64,000 nt of DNA, taken from positions 62,001 through 126,000 of the forward strand of contig JAIESR010000006.1 in NCBI GenBank assembly GCA_019745775.1. Reading direction: 5' to 3'. The notes under the pieces are model-generated. The model worked only from the letters and a program-made list of their open reading frames with translations. It was not told where the DNA came from and did no database searches. Both the position numbers and the translations under genes were made by a program. The DNA comes from Xanthobacteraceae bacterium (GTDB lineage Bacteria; Pseudomonadota; Alphaproteobacteria; Rhizobiales; Xanthobacteraceae). Shown piece by piece: positions 51,411 to 59,545 of this stretch (its first letter is position 1; each line of letters opens with the position of its first letter).

Positions 51411-53174
51411 TCAGGCGGCGCCCGCGGCCTTGGTCGCGTCCTCTGCGAAGAACCGATCGACCTCGTGGGCCGGCCGCGCCTTGCTGAACAGATAGCCCTG
51501 CATTTCGGTGCAGCCGACCGCCTGCAGCGCGTCGAACTGCTGCTGGGTTTCGACGCCTTCCGCGGTCGAGATCATGTTGAGGCACTTGGCGAGGCCGGCG
51601 ACGGCGTTCACGATCGCAAGCGGCTCGGCGCCGTTCGACAGGTCTTGAATGAACGACCGGTCGATCTTGATCTTGTCGAACGGGAAGCTGCGCAGATAGC
51701 TCAGCGACGAATAGCCGGTGCCGAAGTCGTCCATGGCGATCTGCACGCCGAGCTTGCGCAACTCGTGCAGCGTGGCGAGCGTCGCGAACGTGTTCTGCAT
51801 GAGCAGCGATTCGGTAATCTCGAGCTGCAAACGGTTCGCGGCCACGCCCGATTCCGCAAGTGCGGTGGTCACCACCTTGACCAGGTTGCGGCTCTTGAGC
51901 TGGGCCGGCGACAGGTTGACGGCGACCTTGACGTGGTCCGGCCAGCTGACGGCCTGGCGGCACGCCGTATGGAGCACCCATTCGCCGATCGGAATGATCA
52001 GCCCGGTCTCCTCGGCGATCGGAATGAAGTCGGCGGGCGAGATCATGCCGCGGGTCGGGTTGTTCCAGCGCAGCAGCGCTTCGAAGGCGCTGATCTCGTT
52101 GGTCTGCAGGTTGACCAGCGGCTGGTAGTAGAGCTCGAGCTCCCTGTTGGCGAGCGCGTTGCGGAGATCCATCTCCAGATCGCGCCGCGCCTTCATGCGC
52201 GTATCCATCTCCTGTTCGAAGAAGCGATACGTGCCGCGCCCCTCCGACTTGGCGCCGTACAGCGCAAGGTCCGCGTTCTTCAACAGCTTGTCGGCCTCGG
52301 TGCCGTCGAGCGGCGCGACCGAGATGCCGATGCTGATGTCGGATACGATCTGATGCCCGTCGATCTGATACGGCTTGATGATGGAATTGCGGATGCGCTT
52401 GGCGAGAGCGGCCGCATCGCTCGGCTGCTGCAGCTGCGTCATGATGATGGCGAATTCGTCGCCGCCGAGCCGCGCGATGGTGTCGGGCTCCCGGGTGCAG
52501 CCGCGCAGGCGGTCGGCGACGATCTTGAGCAGCTCGTCTCCGATCGGATGTCCGAGCGTATCGTTGACGCTCTTGAAATGGTCGAGGTCGAGGCAAAGCA
52601 TCGCCAGGCACTCGCCGCGCTTCACGCGCTTCAGCTCATGCTCGAGTCTTTCACGCAACAGCACGCGGTTGGGAAGGTCGGTCAGCGCGTCGTGGCGCGC
52701 CATGTGCGCGATCTGCTCCTGCGCCTTCTGCCGGTCGGTGACGTCCTCGTGGGTGGCGAGCCAGCCGCCGTCGGTGAGTGGGGTGTTGACGATCGAAACC
52801 ACGCGATCGTCGCCCGAGGAGACGACGTTGCAGAAGGTCTTCTTCTCGGCCAGGCACGCCATCAGCCTGGCGATATAGTCGTCGAGATCGTCGGAGAAAT
52901 TTCCGAGCCGCACGCGATGCTGCAGGAGATCGCGCAACGAGCGGCCGGGCGCGGCCAGCTCCTCGGTCAATCCGTACATCGTCAAATAGCGACGATTGCA
53001 GAACACCAGCCGCGCGTCGGCGTCGAACATCAGCACGCCCTGTTCCATGTTGTCCAACACGGTGTGCAGCAGGTGCTCGTTCTTGCGCGCGGATTGCTGC
53101 GCGTGAAGCGTCTGCATGGTCGACGGAAAGGGGATCACGCTCTCGGGCGCTGGTTCGGGTTCCACGGAAGCCAT
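51411..53174 (-). CDS. Cytoplasmic PAS-GGDEF-EAL cyclic di-GMP enzyme
   Basis: This 587-residue protein has a PAS domain (about residues 30-145), a GGDEF domain (about 155-310) and an EAL domain (about 325-575), with no membrane helix. ARLGGDEFAII is intact and an REPD inhibitory site stands five residues before it. The phosphodiesterase half keeps FEALLRW, NLSPAQLKS, DDFGTGYSSLSYL and STAEGVET. Both activities look possible. The ATG at 53174 has a perfect AGGAGG six bases before it; the frame is open 66 bases further. The TLHAQQSARKNEHLLHTVL helix before PAS may be a signalling coil. It is convergent with the RidA gene, with stops two bases apart. Confidence 0.95.
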   Translation of the reverse strand: MASVEPEPAPESVIPFPSTMQTLHAQQSARKNEHLLHTVLDNMEQGVLMFDADARLVFCNRRYLTMYGLTEELAAPGRSLRDLLQHRVRLGNFSDDLDDYIARLMACLAEKKTFCNVVSSGDDRVVSIVNTPLTDGGWLATHEDVTDRQKAQEQIAHMARHDALTDLPNRVLLRERLEHELKRVKRGECLAMLCLDLDHFKSVNDTLGHPIGDELLKIVADRLRGCTREPDTIARLGGDEFAIIMTQLQQPSDAAALAKRIRNSIIKPYQIDGHQIVSDISIGISVAPLDGTEADKLLKNADLALYGAKSEGRGTYRFFEQEMDTRMKARRDLEMDLRNALANRELELYYQPLVNLQTNEISAFEALLRWNNPTRGMISPADFIPIAEETGLIIPIGEWVLHTACRQAVSWPDHVKVAVNLSPAQLKSRNLVKVVTTALAESGVAANRLQLEITESLLMQNTFATLATLHELRKLGVQIAMDDFGTGYSSLSYLRSFPFDKIKIDRSFIQDLSNGAEPLAIVNAVAGLAKCLNMISTAEGVETQQQFDALQAVGCTEMQGYLFSKARPAHEVDRFFAEDATKAAGAA

Positions 53175-53321
53175 TGCTTTCCTCCTGGAAAGGCATGGGC
53201 TCCCTGTGGAACCCTGCGGAACCCGTAGGGCAGGAGTCATTGAGGGGCACTCAAAGGATTGCAGCCGCTTTTAATCAAAGCGTCTGGATAGCCGGCGATC
53301 CAGGCGAGATCCGCCGTAGAA

Positions 53322-53455
53322 CGGTTCCCACCTGAAACGGGCCTTTCCCCGCTCATTCCCGCGCAAGCGGGAATCCAGTCTTGAGTCAACCTGGGTCCCC
53401 GCTTTCGCGGGGACGAGCGGGAGAGAGCGCGTCAGCTTAACCGGGCAATACTCTA
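53322..53455. repeat. Dispersed repeat, copy 2, capping a ridA gene fragment
   Basis: This 134-base element is the second copy of the one at 41651-41785, in the same orientation, with the same two hairpins. Its right end, CTA, gives the TAG stop codon of the duplicated ridA 3' fragment on the complement, just as copy 1 gives that of smc. Confidence 0.85.
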
Positions 53456-53564
53456 ATCCACCACCGCCACCGCGTTGATCTCGATCAGGCAGCGCGGGTC
53501 GGTGGCGAGCCGGACCACCTGCACGGTCGTCGTCGCCGGCTTGGCGTCGTGGAAGTATTCCGCC
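53453..53564 (-). pseudogene. Duplicated 3' end of the ridA gene
   Basis: The bases 53455-53564 match 55060-55169 with one mismatch in 110. The latter is the 3' end of the intact RidA gene at 55058-55483. The copy encodes the last 37 or so residues (ending RCLIEINAVAVVD) but no start, and its stop is TAG from the adjoining repeat rather than the TGA of the intact gene. Upstream (53565 on) the match stops abruptly. It forms a direct repeat with the intact gene, with about 1.5 kb between. Confidence 0.9.
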
Positions 53565-53730
53565 ACGCCCATGCTGGTCGGGACGACCACGATGACCGCA
53601 GCCGCGGCTCTGCTGTGTTTCGGCATTATTCGACTTGCGAATTTACGAAAGCTGCATTAGGAAAATAGTCTTGAACCGGCTGTCAAAAAGCGTAGGATGA
53701 GATTCTCATTCAACCAGCCGGACGTTCAAC

Positions 53731-54624
53731 ATGATCAATCCGTTTTCAAGGACGAGCTTTCGAAACTCAGACTATTGGCGAGCCAGGGCGCAAGCAATCC
53801 AGGACCACATCAAGCACTGGTCGCTGAGCGAACTGTTGAGCGGGAGACGGGCGGGCGAACAGCCTCCCCTTAGTTCGGGAAGTGGCCACGGGCACGGCTA
53901 CGATCCGAACCAGCCCCGCGTTCCAGCGGGTCATCCCGATGGTGGTCAGTGGACGAAATTCGGCGCTCACACGCTTGCCATCACCCCGCCTACTGGACCG
54001 CACGGCCCACCATCTTTTTTCGGCGGGTTTGCACACGGCGACTTTTATCTCGGTGAGGCTGACGCACGAGCCTTCTCACGTACCAACTACGCCGCCGCCG
54101 GCGATAGAGATGATGCTGAGCCCAGCGTCGAAATCCCGCGCATCAATGGTGCCCGTGTTGGGACCAACTTGCCTTGGCGCCAATATGCAGAGCTCGGCGG
54201 ATTAAGTGCCGAGGATCGAGCCGCGGTCGAGGAAACGACCGAAATTCTCAAGACGCTGCTCGCCAGGGTAAACGGTACAGCAGCCCGCGTCCCCGGACTG
54301 ACGGCACAGGCGTATGGCAGACTCGTGCATGTTCAATTCGCAATTGCGGTTAAATCACTAAAGCTGCCCGAGCACCTACGACATCTGACCCTTCAAGTCG
54401 AACAAAGCTTCGATGAATTAGGCCCAACGCGTTATGGGCAGCCAGGTAGCATCAGAACGGATGTCATCTTGCGCAACGCGCAAGGAGTTATTATCGCGAT
54501 TTACGATGTCAAAACAGGAGACGCTGAGATGCGGTCTTCCACAGAGCAGAAGTATCGCGAATACACCAAGGTACACCCCACTATTCGACCCATCATTTTG
54601 CGCGCGCAAAGAGTGCGCAGATGA
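53731..54624 (+). CDS. Putative polymorphic toxin with PD-(D/E)XK-like C-terminal domain
   Basis: This 297-residue protein has no signal peptide. Its N-terminus is polar with WRARAQAIQDHIKHWSLSEL, then comes a module, YDPNQPRVPAGHPDGGQWTK (about residues 57-76), that recurs in many rhizobial proteins ahead of variable C-termini. The C-terminal domain (about 160-297) contains EQSFDELGPTRYGQPGSIR, then TDVILRNAQGVIIAIYDVKT; the D followed by D-x-K after some 14 residues matches the PD-(D/E)XK nuclease motif. It would then be a DNA- or RNA-cutting toxin. A small gene follows after 33 bases. Base composition is lower in GC than the neighbourhood, which suggests transfer. The nuclease call is inference from motif spacing. 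Confidence 0.7.
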   Translation: MINPFSRTSFRNSDYWRARAQAIQDHIKHWSLSELLSGRRAGEQPPLSSGSGHGHGYDPNQPRVPAGHPDGGQWTKFGAHTLAITPPTGPHGPPSFFGGFAHGDFYLGEADARAFSRTNYAAAGDRDDAEPSVEIPRINGARVGTNLPWRQYAELGGLSAEDRAAVEETTEILKTLLARVNGTAARVPGLTAQAYGRLVHVQFAIAVKSLKLPEHLRHLTLQVEQSFDELGPTRYGQPGSIRTDVILRNAQGVIIAIYDVKTGDAEMRSSTEQKYREYTKVHPTIRPIILRAQRVRR

Positions 54625-54657
54625 CTCGCGGGGCAGCTCCACGAAAGGATTAAGAAA

Positions 54658-54993
54658 ATGATTATTGCAACACGCGTCCTCAAACTGCGCCAACCGGACG
54701 GATACGTCGACCTGCCTGTCCATATCTTTGCTCCCAAGAAAAAGGGAGAAGAATGGTCAGGTCGAATTGAGGTCGGTTGGCCGGGAGCGCCGCAGCCAAT
54801 CGATGTCAACGGATGCATTGATGCCGTTCACGTGCTCGAAACATCCATGAGATTGATCGGCACCGTGCTTTACGCAAGCATGCCGCATTTGTCCGGAAAC
54901 TTGGTATGGCTACAACCTGGAAACGGGTACGGGTTTCCAGTTCTCCAAGACATGCGGGATATGCTTCAAGGCGAGGACAGACGGCGCTTTTAG
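54658..54993 (+). CDS. Putative immunity protein
   Basis: This 111-residue protein starts MIIATRVLKLRQPDGYVDLP and ends MRDMLQGEDRRRF. It has no signal or membrane segment. The sequence, with HIFAPKKKGEEWSGRIEVGW, DAVHVLETSMRLIGTVLYAS and the closing GYGFPVLQDMRDML, resembles the DUF6968 family as I remember it. Members of that family are small proteins of unknown role. Its place right after a putative toxin gene, on the same strand and with matching low GC, makes an antitoxin or immunity role likely. A GAAAGGAT ribosome-binding site precedes the ATG. Confidence 0.68.
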   Translation: MIIATRVLKLRQPDGYVDLPVHIFAPKKKGEEWSGRIEVGWPGAPQPIDVNGCIDAVHVLETSMRLIGTVLYASMPHLSGNLVWLQPGNGYGFPVLQDMRDMLQGEDRRRF

Positions 54994-55057
54994 GTCGACG
55001 TATCGTTGAGCGAAGTGCATTGTGGCCGGGGGCGAATAGGCTCGGAGGCGGGCCGAA

Positions 55058-55483
55058 TCAATCCACCACCGCCACCGCGTTGATCTCGATCAGGCAGCGC
55101 GGGTCGGTGGCGAGCCGGACCACCTGCACGGTCGTCGTCGCCGGCTTGGCGTCGCGGAAGTATTCCGCCCAGACGCGGTTGAGCGCGTCCTGGTCGGTGA
55201 GGTCGGTGCAGAAGCGGTCGGCCGTAACCACGTCGGCGAAGCTCGCGCCGACCGCCTCGAGCCCGCGCTTGAGGTTCTCCAACGCCGCCCGCGCCTGGCC
55301 TTCCATGTCGCGGGGCATCGCATCGAACTCTTCCGGCCGATGCGGATGGTGGTGGTAGACCGGCGCCGCGGTCACGCCGGCGAGATAGACCGTCGTGCCG
55401 CCGCGCACCTTGATCGCCGGCGCGTAGGGCATCCACAGGTCCGGCGCGTTCGGCCAGTGGATGTGCTCGATCGTCTTTGCCAC
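55058..55483 (-). CDS. RidA family protein
   Basis: This 141-residue RidA/YjgF-family protein starts MAKTIEHIHWPNAPDLWMPY and has the family blocks GTTVYLAGVTAAPVYHHHP, QARAALENLKRGLEAVGASF and TTVQVVRLATDPRCLIEINA, the last with the conserved Arg and Glu of the imine-binding pocket. It starts 24 bases after the asparaginase-like gene and is the third gene of a VOC-asparaginase-RidA operon. The last 110 bases are duplicated at 53455-53564, beyond a toxin/immunity islet. The HHHP stretch may bind a metal but this is not a family feature. Confidence 0.93.
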   Translation of the reverse strand: MAKTIEHIHWPNAPDLWMPYAPAIKVRGGTTVYLAGVTAAPVYHHHPHRPEEFDAMPRDMEGQARAALENLKRGLEAVGASFADVVTADRFCTDLTDQDALNRVWAEYFRDAKPATTTVQVVRLATDPRCLIEINAVAVVD

Positions 55484-55507
55484 GCCTCGTTCTCCACTGT
55501 CCGCGGA

Positions 55508-56575
55508 TCAGTACTCGTCGAACATCCGCTGGATGTCGTCGGGCTTTGCGGTCGTCGTCAGGCTGAGCTGCAGCAGGATGCGCGCCTTCTGCGGGCTCAA
55601 GTTGTCGGCCGCGACGAAGCCCGGCTCCTGCCAGTTGTCGTCGCGGATCACGCGGCCGGAGCCGGTACGGTTGCTGCGCACGACCACCACGCCGGTTTCG
55701 TCGGACAGCGCCTTGAGGGCCTTGCGCGCATTCTGGGTATGGCCGGCGCCGGTGCCTGCGATCACCAGCCCCTTGGCGCCCGCGGCCACCGCGGCCCTGG
55801 CGAGATCGCCGTCGTCGCCGGCATGGCTGTAGAGAATGTTGACCTTGGGGAACGCTGTGATCTTGCCGAGCTCGAACTGCGACTGGGTCGTGTGTTTGCG
55901 CAGCGGCGCGCGGTAGAACACGATCCGGTCGGGGTCGGCGTAGCCCAGGATGCCGAGCTCGCGCGACTGGAACGTCTCCAGCCGGTAGGTGTTCGACTTG
56001 GTGACGTCGCGCGCGGCGTTGATCTGGTCGTTGGCGACCACCAGCGTGCCCTTGCCGCGCGACACCGGATCGGCGGCGACGCGGATGGCGTTGAGCAGGT
56101 TGGCCGGCGCGTCCGAGCTCAGCGTGCTGAACGGACGTTGTGCGCCCACCACGACCACGGGCTTCTCGTGCTTCATGGTCAGATTGAGGAAATAGGCGGT
56201 CTCCTCGATGGTGTTGGTGCCGTGGGCGATGACCACGCCGGCAATGTCGGGGTCCTTCAGCCGCCCGTCGACCATCATGCCGAGAGCCTTGAGGTTGTCG
56301 GGCGTATCGCAGGACAGGAACTGGTCCGACTCCACGCTCACGCGCGCGAATTGCTGCACCTCCGGAATGCGCTCGATCAGCTCCTTGGCGGTGAGGCGCG
56401 GCTCGCCGGTGGTCGCGTAGCGCAGGTATTCGAGCCGGTTCTTGGGATTGCGCGGCAGCGTGCCGGTGCAGGTGATGAGATGGACGCGCATCAGCGCTCC
56501 TTTATCCGGCTGCGCCGACGCGGGCGCCGGCATCGTTGCGACGATTGCAAGCGTGATTGCGAAGAGGGACTTCAT
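55508..56575 (-). CDS. Asparaginase-like protein, exported, with altered motifs
   Basis: This 355-residue protein has a signal peptide (about residues 1-21) and the two-domain asparaginase/glutaminase fold. The first catalytic motif, usually TGGTIA, is here CTGTLPRNPKNRLEYLRY, which keeps the nucleophilic Thr but loses a Gly and the usual flexible loop. The second, usually HGTDT, is HGTNTIEETAYFLN, with Asn for the substrate-binding Asp. VVVGAQRPFSTLSSDAPANL is typical. These changes suggest a different substrate, or another amide. Downstream is a RidA gene (24 bases) and upstream a VOC protein gene, so the operon may break down an amide-bearing compound and deal with an enamine product. That is inference. 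Confidence 0.85.
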   Translation of the reverse strand: MKSLFAITLAIVATMPAPASAQPDKGALMRVHLITCTGTLPRNPKNRLEYLRYATTGEPRLTAKELIERIPEVQQFARVSVESDQFLSCDTPDNLKALGMMVDGRLKDPDIAGVVIAHGTNTIEETAYFLNLTMKHEKPVVVVGAQRPFSTLSSDAPANLLNAIRVAADPVSRGKGTLVVANDQINAARDVTKSNTYRLETFQSRELGILGYADPDRIVFYRAPLRKHTTQSQFELGKITAFPKVNILYSHAGDDGDLARAAVAAGAKGLVIAGTGAGHTQNARKALKALSDETGVVVVRSNRTGSGRVIRDDNWQEPGFVAADNLSPQKARILLQLSLTTTAKPDDIQRMFDEY

Positions 56576-56644
56576 GGCGTTCCTCCCTTGTGTTGGCGAG
56601 GCGGTGACCTTCCGCCTTGCTTTTGGTGGTGGCAGTGGCCCGGG

Positions 56645-57550
56645 CTACATCGCCCGCTGCTGCTGATCGTCGAAATGCACCGGGTCCATCGCCCAGGCCA
56701 TGTCGTCGTGGCCCATGGCGTAGTTGCGCGCGGTCTGCCCCGGATTGCGGTTGACCAGCGGGCGCAGGAACATCGGATGGGTGAGGCTTCGCACCTCGTG
56801 CTCGATCGTGAACAGGTGCTTGCCGGTATCGAGATCGACGAGGTCGCGGAACCGGTACTGGTACTGGTTGTCCTCGCGGTTGACGAGGCCGCGCTCCTTG
56901 AGCCTGCGGTGCGGGCCGGAGAAATCGGCGACATAGATCTGGATGTGATGCTCGTCGAAGTCGGGCAGGGCGCGGTCGGTCTCGCGGAACAGGAGATGCT
57001 GCTCCTTGCCGACCTTCACGCGCGCGGCCGTACCGTCGCCGTTCGCGACTTCCGCCGGCGTGCCGATCAGCTCGCGGTAGAAGCGCGCGATGCCCTTGGC
57101 GGCGCCGGTCGGCACGTCGAACTCGACATAAGGGAATCCGAGTGCCAGGCGGCCGAAGCGCGACGGGTCGGGCTCGTAGCAGCGGATACGGTTGCCCCAC
57201 GGGCAGATCGCCTCGACATGGTCGTTGCGCTCGCTGAAATCGAAGCGCGTGCCGTCGAGTTTCTTGCGCACCGACGCGAGCCGCGACAGCAGCGCCTCGC
57301 GGCCTTCCATCACGATGCCGGTGTGGCCGCGCAGCACCTGCGCCTTGCCGGTCGGCAGATGGAACTGGCTGCGCCCGACATTCACCCACATGTTGTTGTC
57401 GGCGACGTTGAGATAGGGGTCGCGCGTCAGCCCGAGCCCGACCACGTAGAACAGTCCGGCGATCCGCTGATCCGGGATCTGCACGTTGACGTGCTCGAGA
57501 TGGACCGAGTTGCCGAGGTCCTCCGCCGCGCGATCGTAAGTCTGCTGCAT
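56645..57550 (-). CDS. VOC family dioxygenase-like protein
   Basis: This 301-residue protein belongs to the vicinal-oxygen-chelate superfamily. Two modules of about 130 residues are visible: the first with HLEHVNVQIPDQRIAGLFYV and QFHLPTGKAQVLRGHTGIVM, the second with PYVEFDVPTGAAKGIARFYR and FDEHHIQIYVADFSGPHRRL. His and Glu ligands for a metal are at the usual places. VOC enzymes include glyoxalases and extradiol dioxygenases. The ATG at 57550 is chosen since the conserved part starts there. It heads the operon with the asparaginase-like and RidA genes. The reaction is unknown. It diverges from the carboxypeptidase gene. Confidence 0.85.
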   Translation of the reverse strand: MQQTYDRAAEDLGNSVHLEHVNVQIPDQRIAGLFYVVGLGLTRDPYLNVADNNMWVNVGRSQFHLPTGKAQVLRGHTGIVMEGREALLSRLASVRKKLDGTRFDFSERNDHVEAICPWGNRIRCYEPDPSRFGRLALGFPYVEFDVPTGAAKGIARFYRELIGTPAEVANGDGTAARVKVGKEQHLLFRETDRALPDFDEHHIQIYVADFSGPHRRLKERGLVNREDNQYQYRFRDLVDLDTGKHLFTIEHEVRSLTHPMFLRPLVNRNPGQTARNYAMGHDDMAWAMDPVHFDDQQQRAM

Positions 57551-57638
57551 GTTGGTCACTCCGCCTAGTGCAGACACTGTACCTTATTTTCGGCTATTTC
57601 TGCAGCAGGTTCCAGCGAGCAAGCAGGACACCCATGCA

Positions 57639-59288
57639 ATGAAGAAGACCGCCCGCAAGAAGTCCCGAGCCACCAAGGTCAAGGGCCGTCAGCCCAAGAG
57701 GCGCGTGCCTGCGCCAAAGGCCACGAAGGCGAAGGGGCCGCCGGCCAAGCGTAAGGCCGTCCGCCGCTCCGCCGAGGACCGCCTCCAGGAGCTCAGGCAG
57801 CGGCTGCTCGAGATCAGCGATCTCGGCGCGGTCGGCTCCGTGCTCGGCTGGGACGAGGCGACTTACATGCCGACAGGCGGCTCGGCGGGGCGTGGCCGCC
57901 AGAGCGCGACGGTGTCGCGCATCCGCCACGAGCGCGCGATCGATCCGGCGCTTGGGCGGCTGATCGATTCCCTCACGCGCCACGCTGAGAGCCTGCCCAC
58001 CGACTCCGACGATGCCACGCTGGTCCGCGTAGCGCGCCGCGACTACGAGAAGGCGATCAGGGTGCCGGCCGACTGGGTCGAGCGCTCGAACAAGCACGGC
58101 TCGGCGTCTTACGATGCCTGGACGCGCGCGCGTCCGGCCGACGATTTCGCGACCATGCGGCCCTATCTCGAGAAGACGCTCGCGCTGTCGCGCGAATATG
58201 CCGGCTTCTTCAAGCCCTACGACCGCATCGCCGATCCGCTGATCGACATGGCCGACGAGGGCATGACCACGGCGTCGATCCAGAAGCTGTTCGCGGATCT
58301 GCGTCGCGAGCTGGTGCCGATCGTGCGCGCAATTACCGCCCAGCCGATCGCGGACGATCGCTGCCTGCGCGGCACTTTCCGCGAGCAGCCCCAGCTTGCC
58401 TTCTCGCTCGATGTGGCGGCGCGGCTCGGCTACGACCTCGACCGCGGCCGTCTCGACAAGACCCATCATCCGTTCTGCACGCGCTTCGGCGCCGGCGACG
58501 TGCGCATCACCACGCGCGTGCGCGAAGACGACCTCGGCGACGCCTTGTTCTCGACCGTGCACGAAGCCGGCCACGCGATGTACGAGCAGGGCGTCGCGGC
58601 CGCGCTCGACGGCACGCCGCTGGGCGGTGGCGTTTCGGCCGGCGTGCACGAGAGCCAGTCGCGGCTCTGGGAGAACGTCGTCGGACGCAGCCGCGCGTTC
58701 TGGGAGCATTTCTTCCCGGCGCTGCAACGGCTCTATCCCGATCAGTTCCAAGGCGTCGCGCTCGACACCTTCTATCGCGCCATCAACAAGGTCGAGCGTT
58801 CGCCGATCCGCACCGACGCCGACGAGGTGACCTACAATCTCCACGTCATGATGCGCTTCGACCTCGAGCTCGACATGCTCGAAGGCCGGCTGGCGGTGAA
58901 GGACCTGCCCGATGCCTGGCGCGCGCGTATGCAGGCCGATCTCGGGCTCGAGCCGGCGGACGACCGCGACGGCTGCCTCCAGGACGTGCACTGGTACTAC
59001 GGCGGCATCGGCGGCGGCTTCCAGGGTTACACCATCGGCAACATCCTGAGCGCGCAGTTCTATGCCGCGGCGGTGAAGGCGAGCCCCGGCATCCCGTCCG
59101 AGATCGCCGCCGGCGAGTTCAAGACACTGCACGGCTGGCTGACCAATAATCTCTACCGGCACGGCAGCAAGTTCACGCCCGACGACCTGATCGAGCGTGC
59201 GACCGGCGAGCCGATGACCATGCGGCCCTATCTCGCCTATCTGCGCGGCAAGTACGGCGAGCTCTATTCATTGCCGGCGGCGGCGTGA
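57639..59288 (+). CDS. M32 family metallocarboxypeptidase
   Basis: This 549-residue enzyme is a Taq-type carboxypeptidase. The zinc site is HEAGHAMYEQG (HEXXH at about residues 308-312), with VSAGVHESQSRLWENVVGRS following, which holds the third ligand. It removes C-terminal residues from peptides in the cytoplasm. It differs from the family by an N-terminal extension of about 47 residues, almost all Lys, Arg, Ala, Pro (MKKTARKKSRATKVKGRQPK at the start), like a histone-H1-type tail. That tail may bind nucleic acid or be an artefact of start choice, but no good start is seen at the end of the tail. Single gene, divergent from the VOC gene. Confidence 0.93.
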   Translation: MKKTARKKSRATKVKGRQPKRRVPAPKATKAKGPPAKRKAVRRSAEDRLQELRQRLLEISDLGAVGSVLGWDEATYMPTGGSAGRGRQSATVSRIRHERAIDPALGRLIDSLTRHAESLPTDSDDATLVRVARRDYEKAIRVPADWVERSNKHGSASYDAWTRARPADDFATMRPYLEKTLALSREYAGFFKPYDRIADPLIDMADEGMTTASIQKLFADLRRELVPIVRAITAQPIADDRCLRGTFREQPQLAFSLDVAARLGYDLDRGRLDKTHHPFCTRFGAGDVRITTRVREDDLGDALFSTVHEAGHAMYEQGVAAALDGTPLGGGVSAGVHESQSRLWENVVGRSRAFWEHFFPALQRLYPDQFQGVALDTFYRAINKVERSPIRTDADEVTYNLHVMMRFDLELDMLEGRLAVKDLPDAWRARMQADLGLEPADDRDGCLQDVHWYYGGIGGGFQGYTIGNILSAQFYAAAVKASPGIPSEIAAGEFKTLHGWLTNNLYRHGSKFTPDDLIERATGEPMTMRPYLAYLRGKYGELYSLPAAA

Positions 59289-59314
59289 TGTCGCGAACGC
59301 CGGCGTGAATTGTT

Positions 59315-59462
59315 GTGCCCTCTCCCCTTGAGGGAGAGGGCAGCTCCGAATGTGCAACGATCTGAAAATGGGTGAGGGGGTCTCTTCGTCAAATGCCACC
59401 CCTCACCCAATTGTGACTCGCTGAATGATCTTCATGCCCTCTCCCTCAAGGGGAGAGGGCAC
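59315..59462. repeat. MITE-like element with perfect 28-bp terminal inverted repeats, copy 1
   Basis: The first 28 bases (59315-59342, starting gtgccctctccccttgaggg) are the exact inverse complement of the last 28 (59435-59462), and each end also folds on itself. The inner part contains ggtgagggggtctcttcg and acccctcacccaatt, which could pair and are shared with the copy at 62755-62914. It has no coding capacity. It lies in the gap before a DUF1194 gene. Confidence 0.85.
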
Positions 59463-59545
59463 ATCAATTGCTGTCACGGCTCGCGGCGCCACTTGCCGCC
59501 GTCCTGCGTCCACGCCACCATGCACGGGGGCGACGGAGGAAAGCC

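Noticed and set aside
53475-53660. A 61-codon + strand frame over the ridA duplicate
   Set aside because: It is opposite the ridA coding strand and appears only because the fragment has been cut. The same sequence is ridA on the complement.
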